In this document: piece by piece, positions 1-7,449 of the stretch | Numbering within the stretch: the stretch's first letter is position 1 | How the letters are laid out: the number at the start of each line of letters is the position of its first letter | NCBI RefSeq assembly: GCF_013393385.1 | Contig: NZ_AP023239.1 | Span: forward strand, 1,426,001-1,490,000 | Length of the DNA stretch: 64,000 nt | Source: Paenibacillus sp. URB8-2 | GTDB lineage: Bacteria > Bacillota > Bacilli > Paenibacillales > Paenibacillaceae | Direction of reading: 5' to 3' | Notes under the pieces: generated by a model | What the model was told of the DNA's origin: nothing | Seen by the model: only the letters and a program-made list of their open reading frames with translations | Database searches by the model: none | Made by a program: the position numbers and the translations under genes

Positions 1-1151
1 CTTTTACAGGCGTCTATTATAAAAATGCAATGGCTTTCCAGGAAGCCAATCCGGATATCAAGCTGGACATTGAAACGATTCCCTATAATGATTACCCGGT
101 AAAATTAAGCACGACCGCGGCTGCAGGCAAATTAACGGATTTGATTCTGATGATCGGCGGGGGTTCCACGTTTGAACAGATCGCCCGTTCCGGCGCGCTG
201 ATGCCGATTGACGATATGATGGGCAACTGGAAGGAAGATTTTTTACCGTCCTCGAAAATCAAGGAGTTTAATGTCGATGGCAAGCAGTACGGGATTCCGG
301 GCGAGGTTTCATACGCTACGGTCATTTTTTACAACAAAAAAATAATGAAGGATGCCGGTTATACCGAATTTCCGAAGACGTATGAAGCTTTCAAAGCGAT
401 GGTGAAGGATCTGAAGGCTAAAAATATTACTCCAATCGCCTATGGCAATAAAACGGGCAGCGTCCTGCTGTCGTCTCTTCTGTCGCCTCTTAATGAAAGA
501 ATCTCGGGGCCGGATCTTTATGCGAAAATCAAGTCCGGAGAACAGAAGTTTACCGGCCCGGATTTTATTAACGCTCTGAAAGATATCAAGGAGCTTTCCG
601 ATATGGGAGCGTTTAACGTTGATTTGAACAGTATTGACAATGTGCAGGCGACCAACCTGTTCCTCTCCGGCAATACAGCTATGTATGTAGACGGCAGCTG
701 GGGAGTCAAGCAAATTTCCATGGATAAGGCTGCGGATTTTGAAGTAGGCTTCGCCGTATTCCCGCAAATTGAGGAAGGCAAAGGCAGCATGTCCACGATG
801 CCGGGTGCGACGAATCAGGGAGTTGTCTTGAACGCAAAGCTGGACGAGACCAAAAAGGCGGCAGCCGAGAAGTTTTTGCAGTTCATGTACAGTGAACAAT
901 CCTACCAAAATATTATCCGGTCGGGAAATATGGTTCCGGCCAATGTAGAGGCGCCTGCGGATATCGATCCGCTGTTTAAAGAAATGACCGGCGCGCTTGC
1001 AGATGTCAAGGAAGTTACTCCGGTATTTGATATCGTAATGCCCGCTACCGTAGTCGCGGCAACCAAAAACGGCCTTCAAGGACTGACTACGCCAGGCGGA
1101 AGCGCTCCGGAGGCCGTAGCGGAGGAACTGCAGAAGGAATTGGGCCAATAA
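1..1151 (+). CDS. Extracellular solute-binding protein of a CUT1 sugar ABC transporter (5' partial)
   Basis: The reading frame is open from the first bases, so the true start and signal peptide lie outside the window; the ATG at 30 is internal. The visible ~380 residues have the family 1 (MalE-like) layout: a DLILMIGGG stretch, hinge segments such as YGIPGEVSYATVIFYNKK, and a late MYVDGSWGVKQ segment typical of sugar-binding lipoproteins. It would capture an oligosaccharide or related ligand outside the membrane and hand it to the two permeases encoded downstream. No ATPase gene is present nearby; CUT1 systems in Bacillales commonly share an MsmX-type ATPase encoded elsewhere. The ligand cannot be told from sequence. 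Confidence 0.9.
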   Translation, partial: FTGVYYKNAMAFQEANPDIKLDIETIPYNDYPVKLSTTAAAGKLTDLILMIGGGSTFEQIARSGALMPIDDMMGNWKEDFLPSSKIKEFNVDGKQYGIPGEVSYATVIFYNKKIMKDAGYTEFPKTYEAFKAMVKDLKAKNITPIAYGNKTGSVLLSSLLSPLNERISGPDLYAKIKSGEQKFTGPDFINALKDIKELSDMGAFNVDLNSIDNVQATNLFLSGNTAMYVDGSWGVKQISMDKAADFEVGFAVFPQIEEGKGSMSTMPGATNQGVVLNAKLDETKKAAAEKFLQFMYSEQSYQNIIRSGNMVPANVEAPADIDPLFKEMTGALADVKEVTPVFDIVMPATVVAATKNGLQGLTTPGGSAPEAVAEELQKELGQ

Positions 1152-1160
1152 TGTTCTTCA

Positions 1161-1192
1161 GGCGGAGAGCAGGCTTTCAGGGGCTCTCCGCC
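1161..1192 (+). terminator. Intercistronic hairpin after the binding-protein gene
   Basis: A perfect 10-bp stem (GGCGGAGAGC / GCTCTCCGCC) with a short loop lies between the binding protein and the first permease. The sequence after it is only moderately T-rich (TTCACTTTTA). It probably acts as a partial terminator or mRNA-stabilising stem that keeps binding protein in excess of permease. Confidence 0.65.
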
Positions 1193-1218
1193 TTCACTTT
1201 TACCCGGAGGTACCGCGC

Positions 1219-2097
1219 ATGGAGATTCTTCTTCGCCGTAAATGGATAATAGCCGCCGGACTCCTTCCGGCCCTGCTGATCTATACCCTGTTCTCGGTCT
1301 ATCCGATTCTCAGCTCCATCTATTTCTCGTTGTTCAAATGGGACGGTTTCTCGCCGAAACAGTGGCACGGGCTTCAGAATTACGTCAATTTGATCGGCGA
1401 CGGCGTATTTTGGCAGTCCATCCGGAACAATCTTTATTTTGTACTTTTCTCCGTGCTGGGAGAAATCCCGCTTGGCTTGTATCTTGCGATTATGCTGAAC
1501 GGCAAGCTGTTCCGCAGAGACGGCATTTTTCGAACGGTCTTCTTCATGCCTGTCGTCATCTCCACAATCGTTGTTTCCTTGATCTGGAATATGTTTTACA
1601 ATTATCAATTTGGCCTTGTTAATACGGCGCTGCGGGCCTTCGGTCTGGACCACTGGGCGCAGAACTGGCTTGGCAATCCCAAGCTGGCGATCTTTGTACT
1701 CTGTATTGTGGTGGTCTGGCAGTATACCGGGCTGTACATGGTGATATTTCTGGCAGCGCTGCAAAATGTGCCGTCGGAGGTGCTGGAAGCGGCCGAACTG
1801 GATGGTGCCGTCGGTTTTAAACGGACCTGGAATATTGTGGTGCCGATTATCGCGGATACGATTTTTGCTTCTGTGGTGCTGTGCATCAGCGGCGCGCTCC
1901 GCGCGTTCGATTTGATCTTCATCATGACGAACGGAGGACCGAACCATTCCACGGAAGTAGGAGCCACTTATATGTTCGCCCAGACCTTCAACTCGATGAA
2001 ATATGGGTACGGAAGCGCGATTTCCACGGCTATTATCATTATCAGCTTTGGCCTGATTATGATAAGCCAGTTCATGATGCGATCTCTGAAGAGGTGA
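1219..2097 (+). CDS. Sugar ABC transporter permease (MalF/UgpA type)
   Basis: A 292-residue inner membrane protein with about six hydrophobic spans, beginning with a basic N-terminus and a long first span (LLPALLIYTLFSVYPIL). The EAA loop that contacts the ATPase is visible as LEAAELDGAVGFKRTW followed by VVPII. A GGAGG ribosome binding site lies about 10 bases before the ATG. It pairs with the next gene to form the CUT1 channel for the ligand of the upstream binding protein. The family assignment is firm; the substrate is unknown. Confidence 0.93.
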   Translation: MEILLRRKWIIAAGLLPALLIYTLFSVYPILSSIYFSLFKWDGFSPKQWHGLQNYVNLIGDGVFWQSIRNNLYFVLFSVLGEIPLGLYLAIMLNGKLFRRDGIFRTVFFMPVVISTIVVSLIWNMFYNYQFGLVNTALRAFGLDHWAQNWLGNPKLAIFVLCIVVVWQYTGLYMVIFLAALQNVPSEVLEAAELDGAVGFKRTWNIVVPIIADTIFASVVLCISGALRAFDLIFIMTNGGPNHSTEVGATYMFAQTFNSMKYGYGSAISTAIIIISFGLIMISQFMMRSLKR

Positions 2098-2101
2098 TTT
2101 T

Positions 2102-2950
2102 TTGTCCATGGTACAACGACTGCTGCTCAAACGGCCCTTGTCGGCTCATATCCACCGCCTTGTCCTTTTGCTGCTGCTCGCGGTTAACATTTATCCTCTG
2201 CTGTGGATGATTCTCAATTCGCTGAAAACGGAGCAGGAGCTGTCCATGAATCCGTTCGGAGTGGCCCGCAAGCCGATGTGGAGCAATTATATTGAAGCCT
2301 GGAAAGTTGCGAAGCTGGGTCCGTATCTTGTCAACAGCATTACGGTTACGCTGGCTTCGGTCGTGCTCACGCTGCTGGTCGGAGCTTTGGCGGCGTTCTT
2401 TTTAAGCCGGTTTGAGTTCAAATCGAAGGGCTTCCTGCTTGTCTATTTTACCTTCGGCATGCTGATTCCGATCCACGCCACACTCGTACCGCTGTTTATC
2501 GAAATGCGCACTTTTAATCTATTGGATAACCGGCTGACCCTGCTGTTTCCCTATACGGCCTTCAATTTGCCGATAACGATCTTTATTCTGGCGGGCTTCA
2601 TGAACGCTTTTCCGAAAGAGGTGGAAGAGGCCGGAATTGTGGATGGCTGCAGTGTGATGGGTGTTTTTGGACGACTGATTATTCCGATGCTTACGCCCGC
2701 GCTGGCGACCGCCTTTATCATCAATTTCCTGAATAACTGGAATGAATTCTCCTTCGCGCTGGTGCTGATCAGCGATAGCGCGCTCAAGACGCTTCCGCTC
2801 GGTCTGGCCAATTTCGCGGGTCAGTATAACCGCAGCTACACGCTGCAAATGGCGGGGTTGACGATCGTGCTCGTTCCCACGCTTCTCTTCTATCTCTCGG
2901 TTCAAAAATATCTGACCGCCGGCATGACCGCGGGAGCGGTTAAAGGATAA
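2102..2950 (+). CDS. Sugar ABC transporter permease (MalG/UgpE type)
   Basis: A 282-residue six-span permease, the partner of the preceding gene. The EAA loop reads VEEAGIVDGCSVMGVF, followed by a conserved proline, and the C-terminus GMTAGAVKG is the usual MalG-type ending. The start is probably TTG at 2102, just after a GAGGTGAT ribosome binding site overlapping the end of the upstream gene; an in-frame ATG at 2108 is the alternative. The tight spacing indicates a single transcript with translational coupling. Confidence 0.93.
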   Translation: MSMVQRLLLKRPLSAHIHRLVLLLLLAVNIYPLLWMILNSLKTEQELSMNPFGVARKPMWSNYIEAWKVAKLGPYLVNSITVTLASVVLTLLVGALAAFFLSRFEFKSKGFLLVYFTFGMLIPIHATLVPLFIEMRTFNLLDNRLTLLFPYTAFNLPITIFILAGFMNAFPKEVEEAGIVDGCSVMGVFGRLIIPMLTPALATAFIINFLNNWNEFSFALVLISDSALKTLPLGLANFAGQYNRSYTLQMAGLTIVLVPTLLFYLSVQKYLTAGMTAGAVKG

Positions 2951-2992
2951 CTGACGTCCGGTATACGGATCAGGCTTGGAGTGAACACAATC

Positions 2993-3946
2993 ATGAAGCG
3001 AAAGATCATTATCGATTGCGATCCCGGTCATGACGATGCGATTGCCATTCTGGTCGCCGCGGCTCATCCGGCTCTCGATCTGCTGGCCATTACCACGGTA
3101 GCCGGCAACGCGGGACTGGACCAAACGACTCTGAACGCGCTAAAAGTATGCGAAATGGCCGGCATTGGCAATGTGCCGGTCGCTCCGGGCGCGGGCCGTC
3201 CTCTAGTAAGAAACGGGGAGGCGGCGCCGGCCATTCACGGAAGCTCCGGCATGGACGGGCCTGTGCTGCCAGAACCATCCCTGCAGGCGGCTGAGGAGCA
3301 TGCCGTCGATCTGATTATCCGCAGGCTCATGGAGTCGGAAGGTGATATTACACTTGTGCCGGTAGGCCCGCTGACCAATATCGCACTGGCGCTCCGGCGC
3401 GAGCCCCGTATCGTGCCGAAAATTCAGGAGATCGTCCTGATGGGAGGCGGGACGTTCGGAAATTGGACGCCGGCCGCGGAGTTTAATATTTGGGCGGATG
3501 CGGAGGCCGCGCAAATCGTGTTCGGGAGCGGAGCTCCGGTAACGATGATCGGACTGGACGCGACCCATCAGGCGCTGGCTACTCCCGATATTAACGGCCG
3601 GATAGGGGCGCTCGGCAACCGGGTAAGCGGCTTTGCCTACGAACTGCTCCAATATTTTGGCCGGACCTACAAGCAGTTTTTCAATTTCGACCATCCGCCC
3701 GTACATGATGTATGCAGCGTGGTGTACTGCATTGATCCGGCGATCTTTGACTGCAGGTTCCTGAACGTTACGGTGGAGACCAAGGGCGAACTAAGTTACG
3801 GCATGACCCTGGTGGATATTCACGGCGTTACGGGCCGTCCGCCCAATATTAACACAGCCCTCGGTCTCGATCATGAGAAACTGTGGGACGTCATCATCGG
3901 CGCGCTTGGCCGGTATGGAGAAGGAGACGGCGCCGGACAAGATTAG
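2993..3946 (+). CDS. Inosine-uridine preferring nucleoside hydrolase family protein
   Basis: About 317 residues with the hallmark calcium-binding N-terminal motif IIDCDPGHDDAIAIL and the internal segments LVPVGPLTNIALAL and LMGGG, all typical of the IunH family that splits ribonucleosides into base and ribose. The ATG at 2993 has GGAGTG about ten bases upstream; a GTG at 2981 is possible but overlaps that ribosome binding site. It follows the sugar permeases by about 40 bases with no terminator, so it is probably in the same operon. That suggests the imported substrate is a nucleoside or another ribosylated compound, which is an inference. Confidence 0.9.
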   Translation: MKRKIIIDCDPGHDDAIAILVAAAHPALDLLAITTVAGNAGLDQTTLNALKVCEMAGIGNVPVAPGAGRPLVRNGEAAPAIHGSSGMDGPVLPEPSLQAAEEHAVDLIIRRLMESEGDITLVPVGPLTNIALALRREPRIVPKIQEIVLMGGGTFGNWTPAAEFNIWADAEAAQIVFGSGAPVTMIGLDATHQALATPDINGRIGALGNRVSGFAYELLQYFGRTYKQFFNFDHPPVHDVCSVVYCIDPAIFDCRFLNVTVETKGELSYGMTLVDIHGVTGRPPNINTALGLDHEKLWDVIIGALGRYGEGDGAGQD

Positions 3947-3980
3947 TTTAAAAAACCTGGCTTTCTCATGGGGAAACGAG

Positions 3981-3989
3981 TGATATAAT
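3981..3989 (+). promoter_or_regulatory. Extended -10 promoter element for the acetyltransferase
   Basis: TGATATAAT is a perfect extended -10 box (TGnTATAAT). No good -35 is visible, which extended -10 promoters tolerate. It lies 31 bases before the ATG at 4021 and overlaps an upstream ATG at 3988, so 3988 is not the likely translation start. Confidence 0.6.
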
Positions 3990-4020
3990 GGTATTACTTT
4001 GTAATCCCGGAGGGACTGCC

Positions 4021-4605
4021 ATGACTCATTCTGTTGATCCTATCATGCTATCCATTCCTGAAAGGTTGGAGACCGAGCGGCTGCTGATCCGCGCACCGTT
4101 GTGGGGAGACGGCACCGCGATGAACGAGGCGATTCTGGAAAGTCTGGAGGAGCTGCGGCCGTGGATGCCGTTTGCCCGAACCGCCCCCACCCTGGAGGAC
4201 TCGGAGAAGCATATACGGCTGGCAAGAGTGGAGTATTTGAAGCATTCGGAGCTGCATATGCTTATTTTCAATAAGCACACGGGAGAGTTGATCGGGAGCA
4301 GCGGCCTACACCGGATCGACTGGGATATCCGCAGCTTCGAGACCGGCTACTGGATTCGAACCTCCTGCGCGGGGAAGGGTTATATTACGGAGGCGGTGAA
4401 CGGAATTGCCGATTTCGCCATCCGCGAGCTTGAGGCGAACCGGATCGAGATCCGGTGCAACGCGAAGAACGTCAAAAGCGCGGCGGTCGCGGAGCGTGCG
4501 GGCTTTACACTGGAAGGCATTTACCGAAACAACCGGCGAGGAGAGAACGGAGAGCTAGAGAACACGAAAGTGTTCGCCAAAGTAAGGGGCATTGAATACG
4601 AATAG
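4021..4605 (+). CDS. GNAT N-acetyltransferase, RimJ/RimL-like
   Basis: A 194-residue protein starting at the ATG preceded by CGGAGGGA. The RimJ/RimL pattern is clear: an ERLLIRAPLWGD opening, ELIGSSGLHRIDW, an ETGYWIRTSCAGKGYITEA acetyl-CoA loop, and the closing NAKNVKSAAVAERAGFTLEG motif. Members acetylate N-terminal or side-chain amines of ribosomal proteins or small molecules; the acceptor here cannot be predicted. It stands alone between its own promoter and a downstream terminator. Confidence 0.9.
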   Translation: MTHSVDPIMLSIPERLETERLLIRAPLWGDGTAMNEAILESLEELRPWMPFARTAPTLEDSEKHIRLARVEYLKHSELHMLIFNKHTGELIGSSGLHRIDWDIRSFETGYWIRTSCAGKGYITEAVNGIADFAIRELEANRIEIRCNAKNVKSAAVAERAGFTLEGIYRNNRRGENGELENTKVFAKVRGIEYE

Positions 4606-4728
4606 GTTCGTGCCCGGAAGGATGGAGCCTGTCGCTGTCATCCGGATCGCTTGAAGCCCCGATAACGGAGCGGGAGAGCGACAAGTGCCGGAGGGAAGGA
4701 ACGGCGCGAACAAGATGGCACCAGCTGT

Positions 4729-4779
4729 AAAAAAGGAACGAACCGACCGCTTGCCGCGGAAGATTCGCTCCTTTTTTCG
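4729..4779 (+). terminator. Terminator after the acetyltransferase
   Basis: An A-rich arm (AAAAAAGGAACGAA) pairs across about 20 bases with TTCGCTCCTTTTTT and ends in a T-run. The symmetry of the A and T runs would let it work in both directions. Confidence 0.65.
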
Positions 4780-4784
4780 CGTTC

Positions 4785-4920
4785 AAATATAAGACTTTAT
4801 AAGCCGGGCGCTTATCATTTTGACTTATATTTCTACGAGAAACGGTGCCTAAAAGCGATAATCGTATCGCTACTTCGGAAGCATAAGCTCCCTAAAAGGA
4901 CGGTGAAGCCGTTTCTTCTT
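4785..4920. repeat. Bipartite palindromic repeat, copy A
   Basis: Two adjacent hairpins. The first has outer arms AAATATAAG / CTTATATTT and inner arms ATAAGC / GCTTAT. The second has outer arms AGAAACGG (4838) and CCGTTTCT (ending 4916), with an extra small stem (AGCGAT / ATCGCT) inside its loop. The block ends in TTCTT and runs directly into copy B. The same architecture recurs at 61375. Confidence 0.75.
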
Positions 4921-5025
4921 GAAATATCAGATTAAGGATAAGCTTCGCGCTTATCCTTAATCTGATATTTTTACGAGAAACGGATGCCTTCCTCTTCCAG
5001 AGGACGGCGAAGCCGTTTCTTCTTA
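4921..5025. repeat. Bipartite palindromic repeat, copy B
   Basis: Head-to-tail with copy A. Hairpin 1 is a perfect 22-bp stem (arms 4922-4943 and 4949-4970) closed by the loop TTCGC. Hairpin 2 has the AGAAACGG / CCGTTTCT arms (4976-4983 and 5013-5020). Compared with copy A, the outer stem changes AAATATAAG to AAATATCAG and CTTATATTT to CTGATATTT, a compensatory pair. No gene is seen between 4606 and 5059 apart from the terminator and these repeats. Confidence 0.8.
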
Positions 5026-5059
5026 CATTACGTATTTCCCGGCCCTGCTTTCGCTTCGC

Positions 5060-5827
5060 CTAATTCATGGTCATGCCGCCAGTTACATTGATCGCCTGTC
5101 CGGTCATGTATGACGCAAGAGGGCTGGCCAGAAAAAGCACGACGTTCGCGACATCCTCCGGCTGCGCCGTCCGGCCCAGCGGCACCTGCGAACAGTCCTC
5201 GGCCAGAATGTCCTCTGGCGTCATGCCGCGCAGCTGTGCTCCTTCCACGCGTTCGCGCCGCTTCATGTCCGTCTCGACAATGCCCGGACATACCGCGTTC
5301 ACAAGGATTTGCTCGCGGGCAAGCTCCAGAGCCATAACCTTAGTGAATCCGAGAACGGCATGCTTGGAGGCGACATATCCTCCCATACAGCGATAGCCGT
5401 TCTTCCCGGCCTGCGAGGCGATATTAATGATGCGTCCTCCGCCGCCTTGCCGCAGCATTTGCGCCGCGCCTGCCTTGGAGACGAGAAAGACGCCCTTGGC
5501 GTTGACGTCCATCACTTTATTCCAGTCGCTTTCCTTGATGTCCACCGCAAAATCCATCGTTGAAATCCCGCTGTTGTTCACCACGAAATCGATTCTTCCG
5601 AATGTCCTTACGGCAAAGTCGATCAGTTTATCGGCGTCTTCCTCCCGGGTAACATCGCAGCGGATAACTGCCAGCCGTTCCCCCCGCCGCTCCTCACCTT
5701 CACAGGCGATATCTCCGATAACGACATTGGCTCCGGCTACCAGAAACAGATCCGCGATACCTTTGCCGATTCCGGACAGACCTCCGGTTATGACCAGCGT
5801 CCTGCCGGTCAAATTGATCGTCAGCAT
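5060..5827 (-). CDS. Short-chain dehydrogenase/reductase (classical SDR)
   Basis: A 255-residue Rossmann enzyme read from the ATG at 5827, with the GAGGAGCGGG ribosome binding site in the gap after luxS. The cofactor motif TGGLSGIG lies at residues 14-21, NNSG near 84-87, and the catalytic set S138, Y151, K155 (in YVASKHA) is intact; the C-terminus is the usual GQAINVTGGMTMN. Members reduce or oxidise alcohol/keto substrates such as 3-oxoacyl thioesters or sugars. It starts only 16 bases after luxS on the same strand, so the two are likely co-transcribed. The substrate is unknown. Confidence 0.92.
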   Translation of the reverse strand: MLTINLTGRTLVITGGLSGIGKGIADLFLVAGANVVIGDIACEGEERRGERLAVIRCDVTREEDADKLIDFAVRTFGRIDFVVNNSGISTMDFAVDIKESDWNKVMDVNAKGVFLVSKAGAAQMLRQGGGGRIINIASQAGKNGYRCMGGYVASKHAVLGFTKVMALELAREQILVNAVCPGIVETDMKRRERVEGAQLRGMTPEDILAEDCSQVPLGRTAQPEDVANVVLFLASPLASYMTGQAINVTGGMTMN

Positions 5828-5843
5828 ATCTCTTTCCCGCTCC

Positions 5844-6302
5844 TCACTTGCGTGTGAAGGGATCGTCGCTGATGCCCGCCTCAAGCACAAGCTTGGCGTA
5901 TTCCTTCGCTCCGAAGAGGGAATGGTCCTTATAGTTGCCGCATTCCAGCGCGCTGACGGCCGGTACGGTCTCCGTCTCCAGAACTTTGTGCAGCACTTTG
6001 GTCAGCGCCGCAGCGACTGCTGCCGGCTCGTGCTCGTTCCAGATGATCAGATAGAAGCCGGTGCGGCATCCCATGGGCGAAATATCGATAATTCCGGGCA
6101 GCTCATCGCGAAGATAGGTTGCCAGGAGATGCTCCAGCGTATGAAGGGCCGCAGTCGGCAGCGCGTCGGTATTCGGTTGCAGCAGTCTTAAATCGTATTT
6201 TTGCAGGACGGCGCCTGTTCCGTTTCGCTCTGTTCCGGCAACGCGTACATAAGGAGCTTTAACTTTCGTATGATCCAATTGAAAACTTTCGACTTTAGCC
6301 AT
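5844..6302 (-). CDS. luxS: S-ribosylhomocysteine lyase LuxS
   Basis: A 152-residue LuxS of normal length. The metal ligands are visible as HTLEH (H54, H58) and C121 in [11 protein letters not shown], with general base E57 and catalytic C79 in GCRTGF. The enzyme cleaves S-ribosylhomocysteine to homocysteine and DPD, the precursor of AI-2, in the cytosol. AGGAAGAG precedes the start. It is divergent from the methionine uptake operon, and the MTA/SAH nucleosidase that makes its substrate is encoded at 11653, so the activated methyl cycle is nearly complete in this block. Confidence 0.98.
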   Translation of the reverse strand: MAKVESFQLDHTKVKAPYVRVAGTERNGTGAVLQKYDLRLLQPNTDALPTAALHTLEHLLATYLRDELPGIIDISPMGCRTGFYLIIWNEHEPAAVAAALTKVLHKVLETETVPAVSALECGNYKDHSLFGAKEYAKLVLEAGISDDPFTRK

Positions 6303-6450
6303 GGGTCTCTTCCTTTCACATGTTGATTCTATGATTCTATGAGTCGTACTCTTATTTCAAAGTAACATACTCGGAATTTAATGTAAACCAGCAACTCATA
6401 CTTATTCAATAGAATTAATAAACACAGCTAAAACCGCAGTTTCTGACGTA

Positions 6451-6479
6451 TTGACAGTAATAAAGATGCATACTATGAT
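6451..6479 (+). promoter_or_regulatory. Sigma-A type promoter of the metQ operon
   Basis: TTGACA at 6451 and TATGAT at 6474 are separated by exactly 17 bases. This is the strongest promoter-like sequence in the luxS/metQ divergent region. It predicts a 5' leader of roughly 80 bases before the metQ ATG. Confidence 0.75.
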
Positions 6480-6494
6480 ATAAAAAAATTAAAA

Positions 6495-6530
6495 TCCGAT
6501 TAATTTAATGGGAAAAGTTATAAAATCGGA
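6495..6530. promoter_or_regulatory. Inverted repeat in the metQ leader
   Basis: TCCGATT (6495-6501) and AATCGGA (6524-6530) form a 7-bp inverted repeat just downstream of the predicted transcription start. It could be an operator or an RNA stem. No S-box (SAM-I) riboswitch core or T-box motif could be recognised in the leader. Confidence 0.4.
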
Positions 6531-6567
6531 CAATCTATCAAAGTGGATATTTAAGGGGGAAACTGGA

Positions 6568-7428
6568 ATGAAAAAAAGAAAGATTCAATGGATGTCGCCG
6601 TTATTCGTAATTATGGCTGTTGCACTTCTAATATCGGGCTGCGGTGAAAGCTCCAATGCCGCTTCGTCAGGAAACGGTTCGGAGCAGGAAGCCAAAACGC
6701 TGCGCATCAGCTTTAATCCGGGGCCTTACAGCGATCAATTCAAAAATGGCGTTTCGCCTTACCTTGAGAAAAAGGGATACAAGATTACATATAAGGAGTT
6801 CACGGACGGCATTCAACCGAATGTGGCCGTAGCGAACGGGGAGATTGACGCCAATGTGTTTCAACATTCCCTTTACCTTGAATCGATCAACAAAAGAGAA
6901 GGCATCAGCCTGATTGGCGCAGTTCAGGTTCCGACGCCTCCGATGGGCCTGTATTCCAAGAAGCACAAGAGTCTGGATGAAATCACCGACGGCGCGCAGG
7001 TCAATCTTCCGAACGAACCGGTCAACATGCTGCGGGCATTGACGATTCTGAAAGAAGTAGGCTGGATTACGCTGAAGGATAATATTGATCCGCTGCAAAC
7101 CTCGCTTAACGACGTAACTTCCAATCCGCATAACATTGAATTTGTGGCGACGGAGCCCGCGCAGGGTCCCCAGGCGCTTCAGGATGTGGATTTTGCCGCC
7201 ATTCAGGGCAACTTCGCCATAGCGAATAACATTAAACTCACCACGGCGCTGAACCTTGAAAATATGACGGACCCGTTCACCAACATTGTCGCTGTGGACA
7301 GCAAAAATAAAGACAAGCAGTTCGTAAAGGATATCATCGAAGGCTATCATTCCCAGGAATTCAAGGACTACATCAAATCCAATCCGGCTTATGAAGGCTA
7401 CAAATTGCCGGCCTATTTCAACGAATAA
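6568..7428 (+). CDS. metQ: Methionine ABC transporter substrate-binding lipoprotein MetQ
   Basis: A 286-residue NlpA-family protein. The ATG at 6568 follows AAGGGGGA; an earlier ATG at 6508 lacks a ribosome binding site and sits in the leader inverted repeat. The signal peptide ends in the lipobox LISGC with C25 as lipidation site. NlpA hallmarks include the EFTDGIQPNVAVANGEIDAN segment and TEPAQGPQALQDVDFA. It binds methionine outside the membrane and delivers it to MetI/MetN, encoded two genes downstream after an interposed aminotransferase. Confidence 0.93.
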   Translation: MKKRKIQWMSPLFVIMAVALLISGCGESSNAASSGNGSEQEAKTLRISFNPGPYSDQFKNGVSPYLEKKGYKITYKEFTDGIQPNVAVANGEIDANVFQHSLYLESINKREGISLIGAVQVPTPPMGLYSKKHKSLDEITDGAQVNLPNEPVNMLRALTILKEVGWITLKDNIDPLQTSLNDVTSNPHNIEFVATEPAQGPQALQDVDFAAIQGNFAIANNIKLTTALNLENMTDPFTNIVAVDSKNKDKQFVKDIIEGYHSQEFKDYIKSNPAYEGYKLPAYFNE

Positions 7429-7449
7429 AGATCAGAAGGAGGTGTCATC

